NCBI GenBank assembly: GCA_039816825.1
Contig: JBCBXA010000038.1
Location: forward strand, 1-24,721
From: JBCBXA01 sp039816825
GTDB lineage: Bacteria; Pseudomonadota; Alphaproteobacteria; Rhizobiales; Rhizobiaceae
Reading direction: 5' to 3'
Length of the DNA stretch: 24,721 nucleotides
The position numbers and the translations under genes were made by a program. Shown here piece after piece: positions 1-5,864 of this stretch (its first letter is position 1; each line of letters opens with the position of its first letter). Under the pieces are notes generated by a model, which saw only the letters and a list, made by a program, of their open reading frames with translations, was not told the origin of the DNA and did not search any database.

Positions 1-28
1 AGTTTTTCTGTGATGGCGTCAGACCGAC

Positions 29-47
29 GTGCCGGTTCGAACGGCAC
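29..47. repeat. Short inverted repeat in the non-coding left margin
   Basis: Arms GTGCCG (29-34) and CGGCAC (42-47) flank a 7-base centre. This sits in the stretch of about 75 bases left of the transposase breakpoint, where I see no gene. It may belong to whatever sequence truncated the transposase, or be chance. Confidence 0.3.
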
Positions 48-75
48 GACACTTTCCGACTGTATCGACACTTGG

Positions 76-303
76 CTCGGCGACGATCTTCTTCAGTCGC
101 GCGTTCTCTTTCTCCAGGCTCTTCATCTCTGACAGCTGCGACCGGCCCATCCCGCCAAATCGCTTCCGCCAGTTGTAGTATGTCGCATCGCTGATCCCGA
201 CACTGCGACACGCCGAGGCTACGTCATCCCCGGCAGCGAGCTTCAACTCAATCTCACGCAGCAGCTTCAGCACGTCCTCGTCTGAATGTCGCTTCCTAGC
301 CAT
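76..303 (-). pseudogene. Truncated IS3-family transposase OrfA
   Basis: This is the N-terminal part of the DNA-binding OrfA of an IS3-family insertion sequence. Reading from ATG at 303, the protein starts MARKRHSDED, has an HTH region containing SVGISDATYYNWRKRFGG, and then a leucine/lysine-rich dimerisation helix ending in ARLKKIVAE. Family members normally continue through a LELDK-type helix into the frameshift region and OrfB. Here similarity stops at about position 76, and the frame runs on into unrelated residues (PSVDTVGKC...) with no OrfB sequence. The gene is therefore broken and not expected to transpose. An upstream TTG at 327 is in frame but adds only eight residues not typical of the family. 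The IS end should lie between 304 and about 358, directly in front of the HTH gene at 364. Confidence 0.85.
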
Positions 304-363
304 GCCAAATCCCCCTCTCGCCGCCAATGTAATGGCCCAGTTCTAGGGGGGAAGGACAGCCAG

Positions 364-549
364 ATGCTCACTGCCACGGAGGCAGCTGCCTATCTTTCAC
401 TTTCACCGAGCACACTCGCTAAATGGCGGTGCTACGGCTCAGGGCCGGTGTTTCAGAAGCTAGGCAAGGCAGTTCGTTACCAGCGCAGCGCGTTGGACGC
501 TTTCATGGCTGAAAACGAGAAGGCTTCAACGTCCGATTATGTGGCGTGA
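364..549 (+). CDS. Excisionase-like HTH DNA-binding protein (61 aa)
   Basis: This is a small protein with a single MerR/AlpA-type helix-turn-helix (HTH_17-like). It opens MLTATEAAAYLSLSPSTLAK, followed by W-R-x-x-G-x-G-P and an RYQRSALDAF recognition/wing segment, the usual layout of excisionases and AlpA-like activators. ATG at 364 has the purine-rich stretch GAAGGA (351-356) seven bases upstream. Longer in-frame upstream starts lie inside the IS end and are unlikely. It converges on the integrase gene, with a strong terminator between them. Known: such proteins act as recombination directionality factors or island regulators. Inference: it serves the adjacent integrase. The IS fragment ends just upstream, so its native promoter may have been displaced. 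Confidence 0.75.
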   Translation: MLTATEAAAYLSLSPSTLAKWRCYGSGPVFQKLGKAVRYQRSALDAFMAENEKASTSDYVA

Positions 550-611
550 TTGAAGCTCCAAATTGGACATATCGCCCAGCGATACTCCAAACGTCAAAAT
601 ACCCCAACTCC

Positions 612-644
612 AAAACGCCCAGCTCTCCCAGAGCTGGGCGTTTT
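612..644. terminator. Bidirectional intrinsic terminator between excisionase-like gene and integrase
   Basis: A perfect 15-bp inverted repeat: AAAACGCCCAGCTCT (612-626), loop CCC (627-629), AGAGCTGGGCGTTTT (630-644). The GC-rich stem with A-run and T-run borders gives a U-tract on either strand. It lies between the converging genes ending at 549 (+) and 647 (-), so it can end transcription from both. Confidence 0.9.
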
Positions 645-646
645 GA

Positions 647-1735
647 TCATTCGATTAGCTTGGAGACCAAATCATGTTCAGCTGCTTGACTTTGATCTTG
701 GAGTGCATGGAGTGCCTCTGGTTTTAGATGGGTATATCGACGCAACATCTTCCAATCTTTGTGGCCGGTTATGAGTGCCACCTGTTCAATGCGTAGGCCA
801 GCTTCAAAGAAGCGGCTTGTCGCTTCGTGACGGAGATCGTGGAAGCGCACATCATCGATCCCTACCGCCTTCCTACCGCGCCTGAAGGCAGCTCCGACGG
901 ACTTTGAGTTGTATGGGAACACCCGTCCTCTACCACCGGTCAGTATCTTCTGCTCGAGGAGTAGCTGCCATGCATCAATGCCGGAAAGGTTCAGGAGAGG
1001 AACCTTCTGATGATTGCCGTCTTTCTTGCGAGGGTCTTTGCGATCCTTGACCGTCACGATCTTGGTTTTGAAGTTCACATCATCCCAGGTGATCCGGCAG
1101 ATCTCTTCTTGGCGCATGGCCGTGGCGACAGCGAAGCGAACAATGCGTGCCATGGGTACAATGGCGGGGGTGTTGTCAAAGTGCTCAATCAAAAGATCGA
1201 GCTCTTCCTCACTTGGTCTCCTGTCACGCTCATCTGATCGGCCAATCAAGCCGAGGCGGGTGAGCGCTGTCCGTGCCAGAGCGATGCTTTCTGTATCCAC
1301 GGCAATCCCGTGAATTGCAGCTGCGTGGGTAAGAACAGTTCTGAGGTAGGAGAAGTCCACTGCAAGGGTGACAGGTCCTGCACCTTCTTTTGCGCGTTTC
1401 CTGCCAAACTGAATGAGCGTATGCCGATCCAGGTTCTTGATGAGAGTTGGACCAAGATCACGCCGTAGGGCTTCCATAACTGCTTGTTTGCTACGCCGCA
1501 GTGGCTTTCCGATCTCTCGCAAATCTTGCAGGTGAAGATCTATGAGGTGAGCAACCGTTCTTACCTTGCCCGAGGGCAACATGACGGGCGCTGTCCCGGC
1601 ATCAATCATGGTCTCTATTTCACGCGCCCATGCGTCTGCGTGACCCTTCAAGCGGAAGGTTCTTGAGAGATAGCGTCCTTGTTTCCTCACCTGAACTCTC
1701 CAGCTTCCGCTTTTGAGTTTAATGACCGTTGCCAT
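647..1735 (-). CDS. Tyrosine recombinase / site-specific integrase (dusA-associated, 362 aa)
   Basis: This is a phage-type integrase that would catalyse integration and excision of the element at dusA. It has an N-terminal arm-binding-like segment (residues 1-50), a core-binding SAM-like domain (about 55-165) and a catalytic domain (about 175-345). Visible catalytic residues are Arg208 (TAMRQEE), a beta-hairpin Lys near 233, His299 and Arg302 (FHDLRHEA), His325 (ITGHKD) and Tyr334 (RRYTHL), so the set appears complete. I chose ATG at 1735 because it begins MATVIKLKSG and has a GGGAGGGGAG ribosome site about ten bases upstream. A TTG at 1765 is in frame but lies inside the repeat cluster. The gene points away from dusA, and two GTGTGCA repeats flank its ribosome site, which suggests autoregulation. 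It is full length for the family. Confidence 0.95.
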   Translation of the reverse strand: MATVIKLKSGSWRVQVRKQGRYLSRTFRLKGHADAWAREIETMIDAGTAPVMLPSGKVRTVAHLIDLHLQDLREIGKPLRRSKQAVMEALRRDLGPTLIKNLDRHTLIQFGRKRAKEGAGPVTLAVDFSYLRTVLTHAAAIHGIAVDTESIALARTALTRLGLIGRSDERDRRPSEEELDLLIEHFDNTPAIVPMARIVRFAVATAMRQEEICRITWDDVNFKTKIVTVKDRKDPRKKDGNHQKVPLLNLSGIDAWQLLLEQKILTGGRGRVFPYNSKSVGAAFRRGRKAVGIDDVRFHDLRHEATSRFFEAGLRIEQVALITGHKDWKMLRRYTHLKPEALHALQDQSQAAEHDLVSKLIE

Positions 1736-1738
1736 GTC

Positions 1739-1830
1739 GTGTGCACTCCCCTCCCGCGTGTGCAACCTGTGTGCACTGAGAGATCAAAAGTGGTACAAGT
1801 GTGTGCAATTTAGGGAAAAATAGTGCACAC
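1739..1830. repeat. Cluster of five GTGTGCA repeats (candidate integrase arm sites/operator)
   Basis: Direct copies of GTGTGCA at 1739-1745, 1758-1764, 1769-1775 and 1801-1807, plus an inverted copy TGCACAC at 1824-1830. Copies 2, 3 and 4 are offset by 11 and 32 bases, close to whole helical turns. The last direct copy and the inverted copy form a dyad across 16 bases. The position between the integrase start and the dusA junction is where arm-type recombinase or directionality-factor sites are expected. The function is inferred. Confidence 0.6.
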
Positions 1831-1853
1831 AGTTCTCGTTTTAGTCCATTGAT

Positions 1854-2876
1854 ATGTACCATAAATTATTGAAAAATAAAGAGAAAATATTGGCCATTGC
1901 GCCGATGATGGATTGGACCGACCGGCATTGCCGCGCGTTTCACCGTCAGCTGTCGAAGTCTGCCCTTCTTTATACTGAGATGGTGGTTGCGGATGCCGTG
2001 ATCCACGGGGATCGCAGCAAGCTCTTGGGTTTTGCCGATGAGGAGCAGCCACTGGCGGTGCAGTTGGGCGGAAGTGATCCTGCCAAGCTCGCTCAGGCCG
2101 CCAAAGTTTGTGAACAATGGGGCTATAGCGAGATAAATCTGAATGTTGGATGCCCGTCAGACCGAGTGCAATCGGGTACTTTTGGCGCATGCCTGATGCG
2201 TGAGCCGGGGCTTGTTGCTGACTGCGTGGCGGCCATGCGCGCGGCGGTTTCCGATGCTTTGCCCGTGACCGTGAAATGCCGGATCGGTGTTGATGATCAG
2301 GATCCTGAAGAAGCATTGCCGGCCCTAGCAGAGAAGGTGTGGGCGACGGGCTGCGATGCACTTTGGGTTCATGCGCGAAAAGCGTGGCTGCAGGGCCTAA
2401 GCCCAAAGGAGAACCGGTCCATACCGCCGCTGGACTATGATCTGGTGCATAGGCTCAAGGCGGAGAACCCAGCCCGCTTCATAGGTCTCAATGGCGGTCT
2501 GACTGATATCGCTTCCTGTCAGCAAAATATCGGCGATCTGGACGGTGTTATGGTGGGCCGGAGTGCTTATCAAACCCCGGATATGCTTCGTGAGGTTGAT
2601 CCCTGGCTGGCGGACGATGAGCCTGACGACTATTGGGACCATTCCCGCCGAACGATCCAACACATGGCGGACCATGCGGCGCGCCATATCGAGGCGGGAG
2701 GGCGGTTGCACCATGTCACCCGTCATATGACCGGTATGTTTGCTGGTCTGGCAGGGTCGCGCCAGTGGCGCCGCACGCTGGCTGAGCAGTGCACCCAGCA
2801 AGGGGCGATGCCGGACAGTCTTTTGGCGGCGTTTGAGACGCTTGAGCGTCAGCACCTCTCGGGTGAGGCCGCCTGA
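1854..2876 (+). CDS. dusA: tRNA-dihydrouridine(20/20a) synthase DusA (340 aa)
   Basis: This FMN-dependent enzyme reduces uridine to dihydrouridine in the tRNA D-loop using NADPH. Recognisable DusA signatures are APMMDWTDRHCR (16-27), LLYTEMV, VQLGGSDP, INLNVGCPSDRVQSG with the catalytic Cys at 100, GACLM, KCRIGVDDQD, HARKAWLQGLSPKENR and GVMVGR; the C-terminus with SRQWRR is also typical. Length fits the family. ATG at 1854 gives a lysine-rich, AT-rich leader (MYHKLLKNKEK) with no clear ribosome site. TTG at 1890 is preceded by AAAGAGA and starts just before the conserved core, so it is a serious alternative. The 5' end appears to be supplied by the integrated element. The stop codon directly abuts that of the convergent protease gene. 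Confidence 0.95.
   Translation: MYHKLLKNKEKILAIAPMMDWTDRHCRAFHRQLSKSALLYTEMVVADAVIHGDRSKLLGFADEEQPLAVQLGGSDPAKLAQAAKVCEQWGYSEINLNVGCPSDRVQSGTFGACLMREPGLVADCVAAMRAAVSDALPVTVKCRIGVDDQDPEEALPALAEKVWATGCDALWVHARKAWLQGLSPKENRSIPPLDYDLVHRLKAENPARFIGLNGGLTDIASCQQNIGDLDGVMVGRSAYQTPDMLREVDPWLADDEPDDYWDHSRRTIQHMADHAARHIEAGGRLHHVTRHMTGMFAGLAGSRQWRRTLAEQCTQQGAMPDSLLAAFETLERQHLSGEAA
1891..1922. other. Predicted attachment-site core within the dusA 5' end
   Basis: The conserved dusA codons for A-P-M-M-D-W-T-D (1899-1922) begin immediately after a stretch of 30 bases (1861-1890) with only three G/C. Known: elements of this class recombine in the 5' end of dusA and leave an intact reading frame. Inference: the crossover lies here. 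The exact core cannot be fixed without the other element end or an empty-site relative. Confidence 0.5.
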
Positions 2877-3572
2877 TCAATCCGTCAGGATCAGCCTGTC
2901 TCGCTCGAAAGTGAAGGCGGACAGCGTGTTCAGGAATGTCATTCCCAACAGCGATGTTCTCAGATCGCCAGGCTGGGAGACAAGAACCTGCAGGTTTTGC
3001 CGCTCGATATCGCCTATCCGAAGAGTTGGTACTTCGGCTTGCGCCGCACGCGTGAGGCCGCCAGCAGTGGAAACAGGAATGGTGAAACGCAGTTGCTCAA
3101 CATCAACGCCCACAGACTGTGCATCAGATGCTGTCAGAACGACGGCGCTGGCGCCCGTGTCCACCAGAAAGCGAACATCTGCGCTACCAACCTGGCCGGT
3201 GAGAACAAACTGTCCATTGTCGATGCGCGTCGTGGCTACCTGTATTTGCCCATCATCATTCAAGGACGAAATCGCTGAGCCCGGAACGAAGGACGATACT
3301 AGGCGGTCGCGCATGTCTGCAAACTCGAACCGATAGGCATAGGCCAGACCCAATATGAGAAAGATGCCTGCCCATAGTGCAAGGTTGCGCAGGTTCTCGG
3401 ACAATGCCGTGCCATGGAACGCGCCCATACCGATCCAGATGCCTATGGCAGCCAGTGAAACCGCTGCTGCAAACTGTCCGGCTTGAATGCCGCCCACAGA
3501 GCCTTCGAGGCCAAGCAGTAGAAGAACGGTGAGGCCACCCAGAAGGATGACCAAAGGTAGTATGATGCGCAT
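2877..3572 (-). CDS. Membrane-anchored retropepsin-like aspartic protease (TIGR02281 family, 231 aa)
   Basis: This is a clan AA single-domain aspartic protease expected to work as a homodimer, anchored in the inner membrane with its catalytic domain probably in the periplasm. Three hydrophobic segments are visible at about residues 3-21, 30-51 and 63-80. The protease domain follows a short linker. The catalytic motif is FLVDTGAS with Asp138, and the flap/loop and C-terminal LLGMTFLNTL resemble the LxG-hydrophobic signature of retropepsins. Substrates of this family are largely unknown. The gene is the third in a same-strand cluster after cobS and the DUF1289 gene, 77 bases downstream of the latter. 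Its stop (TCA on the plus strand, 2877-2879) touches the dusA stop, forming TGATCA, so there is no room for a conventional terminator between them. Confidence 0.88.
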   Translation of the reverse strand: MRIILPLVILLGGLTVLLLLGLEGSVGGIQAGQFAAAVSLAAIGIWIGMGAFHGTALSENLRNLALWAGIFLILGLAYAYRFEFADMRDRLVSSFVPGSAISSLNDDGQIQVATTRIDNGQFVLTGQVGSADVRFLVDTGASAVVLTASDAQSVGVDVEQLRFTIPVSTAGGLTRAAQAEVPTLRIGDIERQNLQVLVSQPGDLRTSLLGMTFLNTLSAFTFERDRLILTD

Positions 3573-3649
3573 GTCGTTCGCCTTTCAGCCTTTAGGTAGC
3601 TATGACCGATTGCGCTTTCCAGCAGTAAACCGGGGCAAAGCCACGCTGA

Positions 3650-3889
3650 TCAACTGCGCTGGCTTTGTCTCTCGCGGCGCTTTGTCAGGCGTCGTGGCGG
3701 CCTCTCCATCTGGGCCAGGCGTTCCGGAATGGCGATTACCAAGGTTCGGCGCTCATCCTCGCTCATGGATATCCAGCCCATGATTTCGTCTCCGGTCCGT
3801 CCGCAACCGAAACACCAGCCTGTTTTTTCATCGATTGAACATATCAGTACACAGGGTGACTCGACGGGCTCTTGCTGCGTATCGCTCAC
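3650..3889 (-). CDS. DUF1289 domain protein (79 aa)
   Basis: This is a small cysteine-rich protein matching DUF1289: SPCVLICSIDEKTGWCFGCGRT contains Cys13, Cys17, Cys26 and Cys29, followed by EIMGWISMSEDERR. The C-terminus is strongly basic (RRLTKRRERQSQR). The cysteine pattern suggests metal or Fe-S binding, but no function is established to my knowledge. The start is GTG at 3889, supported by GGGAGG six bases upstream and by a GTGA overlap with the cobS stop, so translation is probably coupled. Longer in-frame starts upstream would overlap cobS extensively and are rejected. The order cobS, DUF1289, retropepsin recurs in alphaproteobacteria from memory, which points to co-transcription rather than shared function. 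Confidence 0.88.
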   Translation of the reverse strand: MSDTQQEPVESPCVLICSIDEKTGWCFGCGRTGDEIMGWISMSEDERRTLVIAIPERLAQMERPPRRLTKRRERQSQRS

Positions 3890-4692
3890 GACAAACCTCC
3901 CAAGGCGGCTGAAATACAAACAAGGCACGAGGTCTCCACGATTTGCTGGCCCGCGCCTAGAGTGTCTCCGGTGTATCCACCGAGCTGTTTGTCGCAGGCT
4001 CTGCAAAGTGCCAGAACGCCCGCTGCGGAGATCACCAAGCTGAGTGCCGTCGGCAGGATGCCAAACACCGGGGCAACCAGAAAGATCGCAATCATGACGG
4101 CCACGGCAAACGCGGTTGCGACGCCACTTGCGGACGGCGTGCCCTGACTGCGAGCCAGTCCATCGGCTCGTGCCGGTTGGCTTGTCCGCCACTGCCGCAG
4201 CATCGCAGCGCGCGAGATGCCAGCAATGCCAGCATACCCGATGCCGACCAGGACGGCGGAAGACGCGGCAATGAGGCTGGCAAGGGCCATGATTCTCAGC
4301 AGAACACCTACGATCAAACCGAGGGCTCCATAGGTGCCGATGGTGCTGTCGCGCATGATCTCAAGTTTTCGCTCTCTCGTGCGTCCGCCACCCAGACCGT
4401 CGCACAAATCTGCCAACCCGTCTTCGTGCAAGGCGCCGGTGCTGGCCATCATGGTGGCCACAAACAGAGTGGCGAGTGTAGGTGCGGGCAGGCTCGTTTG
4501 ACCCAGAATTGCGAGAACAAGGACTGCAGGCAGTGCCGCGAGAAGACCTGCCAAGGGAAAGGCCCAGGCGAGGCGTCCCAGGGGCTCTGCCGGCGCAGCT
4601 TGATCAATCCGTTCGCGGAGCGACCAGAATGGCAGTCGCGAAAAGAAGGCAGCGACGCTGAGGACATCAACCAGGGGTTTCCTGAAATCCAT
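3886..4692 (-). CDS. cobS: Adenosylcobinamide-GDP ribazoletransferase CobS/CobV (268 aa)
   Basis: This integral membrane enzyme joins adenosylcobinamide-GDP to alpha-ribazole (or its 5'-phosphate), the last assembly step of the cobalamin nucleotide loop. The signature HEDGLADLCDGLGGG (residues 89-103) and the following ERKLEIMRDSTIGTYG are diagnostic. Five to seven hydrophobic segments fill the rest, for example about 43-65, 120-145 and 185-235. Length is normal for the family. The start ATG at 4692 begins MDFRKPLVDV. It is divergently arranged with cobT, which makes the alpha-ribazole phosphate substrate, across 110 bases. That gap is too short for a cobalamin riboswitch and I see none. The gene overlaps the downstream DUF1289 gene by four bases. 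Confidence 0.93.
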   Translation of the reverse strand: MDFRKPLVDVLSVAAFFSRLPFWSLRERIDQAAPAEPLGRLAWAFPLAGLLAALPAVLVLAILGQTSLPAPTLATLFVATMMASTGALHEDGLADLCDGLGGGRTRERKLEIMRDSTIGTYGALGLIVGVLLRIMALASLIAASSAVLVGIGYAGIAGISRAAMLRQWRTSQPARADGLARSQGTPSASGVATAFAVAVMIAIFLVAPVFGILPTALSLVISAAGVLALCRACDKQLGGYTGDTLGAGQQIVETSCLVCISAALGGLS

Positions 4693-4802
4693 CTCTTGCT
4701 CATCTTCCGTCCGCTTTGGTTCGCATTTTGAGCTTTAGCTCACCTGTCATTCATGTACCACAAGCGCTGAAACGAGAATCGTCCGGTGACCGAGAGTTTT
4801 CC

Positions 4803-5837
4803 ATGAGCCAAACCACCATACCGTCTGCAACGGGCATGCCCTTCGATGACATTCGCGCCGTGGTGCAAAATCTTCCCAAGGGCGATGAAAAGGCCGTGGA
4901 TGCGGTGCGCGCAAGAGATGCTCAACTGACCAAACCTGCAGGCAGTCTTGGCCGGATGGAAGAGATCGTTGAGTGGCTCGCCCGCTGGCAGGGCGGGTCG
5001 CCTGCGGTGACGCGCCCATTATGTGCCGTGTTTGCCGGTAACCACGGTGTCGCCGCGCGCGGCGTTTCGCCGTTTCCGGCATCCGTGACGCAGGCCATGG
5101 TGGAGAATTTCGCAGCTGGTGGCGCGGCCATCAATCAAATCTGCCTGACGCACGATCTGGGACTGAAGGTGTTTGATCTGGCACTTGAGGTGCCCACTGC
5201 TGATTTCACCAAGGAACCGGCGCTGGATGAACGGGCATGCGCGGCAACCATAGCGTTCGGCATGGAGGCGATCGCCGGCGGCACCGATTTGTTGTGCATT
5301 GGTGAGATGGGAATCGGAAATACAACGGTCGCAGCAGCCATCTATTGCGCCCTGTTCGGCGGTGAGCCGGAGGAATGGGTGGGGCCGGGAACGGGCCATG
5401 ACCCGGCGGGCGTGCAGCTCAAGGCCGATGTGGTTCGAGAGGGTCTGGCACTGCACCAGAACCATCTTCATGACCCGCTTGAGGTGCTCCGCCGCCTGGG
5501 GGGACGTGAGTTCGCAGGTATGGCAGGTGCCATTCTGGCTGCAAGAACTGAAGGCATTCCTGTGATCGTGGACGGATATGTCGCCGGAGCGGCTGCGGCG
5601 GTGCTTTACAAGCTTAAGCGTGAAAGCGTCGACCATTGCCTGTTCTCCCACGTATCGGCAGAACCGGCGCACAAGAGGGCGCTGGATGCCATGGGCAAGA
5701 CGGCCCTTCTTGATCTGGGGATGCGGTTGGGCGAGGGCTCGGGTGCAGCCTTGGCCGCCGGGATTGTTCGAGCCGCAGTCAATTGTCACACGGGAATGGC
5801 GACCTTTGAGCAGGCTGGAGTCGCCACCGCCGACTGA
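4803..5837 (+). CDS. cobT: Nicotinate-nucleotide-dimethylbenzimidazole phosphoribosyltransferase CobT (344 aa)
   Basis: This cytosolic enzyme transfers phosphoribose from nicotinate mononucleotide to dimethylbenzimidazole, giving alpha-ribazole 5'-phosphate, the cobalamin lower-ligand precursor. Conserved segments include TKPAGSLGR (43-51), FAGNHGVAARGVS, GEMGIGNTT (167-174), GPGTGHD and the active-site motif RLGEGSGAALA with Glu311, equivalent to the catalytic glutamate described in Salmonella CobT. Family members are about 340-360 residues. I prefer ATG at 4803 (MSQTTIPSAT) because conserved sequence starts shortly after and a GAG-rich site lies about eight bases upstream; an in-frame start at 4716 would add 29 non-conserved residues. 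The product feeds CobS, encoded divergently next door. The stop lies 27 bases from the end of the converging kinase gene. Confidence 0.94.
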   Translation: MSQTTIPSATGMPFDDIRAVVQNLPKGDEKAVDAVRARDAQLTKPAGSLGRMEEIVEWLARWQGGSPAVTRPLCAVFAGNHGVAARGVSPFPASVTQAMVENFAAGGAAINQICLTHDLGLKVFDLALEVPTADFTKEPALDERACAATIAFGMEAIAGGTDLLCIGEMGIGNTTVAAAIYCALFGGEPEEWVGPGTGHDPAGVQLKADVVREGLALHQNHLHDPLEVLRRLGGREFAGMAGAILAARTEGIPVIVDGYVAGAAAAVLYKLKRESVDHCLFSHVSAEPAHKRALDAMGKTALLDLGMRLGEGSGAALAAGIVRAAVNCHTGMATFEQAGVATAD

Positions 5838-5864
5838 TATCGGGCGAGCGGAGAGCGGGCTGAG

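Larger units (their letters stand above)
1..1898. mobile_element. Right end of an integrative element inserted at the 5' end of dusA
   Basis: What is seen: a tyrosine recombinase gene, a small HTH excisionase-like gene, an IS3 orfA fragment, a repeat cluster and a very AT-rich junction, all directly abutting dusA. Known: dusA is a recognised attachment locus for integrative elements and prophages whose integrase sits next to the dusA 5' end. Inference: this is one end of such an element, with the integrase end at dusA and the cargo extending off the left edge. The outer boundary near 1898 is placed by the change from AT-rich DNA to conserved dusA codons. The other end and the matching attachment repeat are outside the window, so the element's size and cargo are unknown. 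Confidence 0.75.

Noticed and set aside
3890..4192. An N-terminally extended DUF1289 protein
   Set aside because: The extension lies inside cobS in another frame. GTG at 3889 with a GGGAGG site and a GTGA overlap explains the gene fully.
4693..4802. A cobalamin riboswitch between cobS and cobT
   Set aside because: The gap is only 110 bases, serves two divergent genes, and shows no B12-box-like element; only a small GAGCT-TT-AGCTC dyad (4730-4741) is visible.
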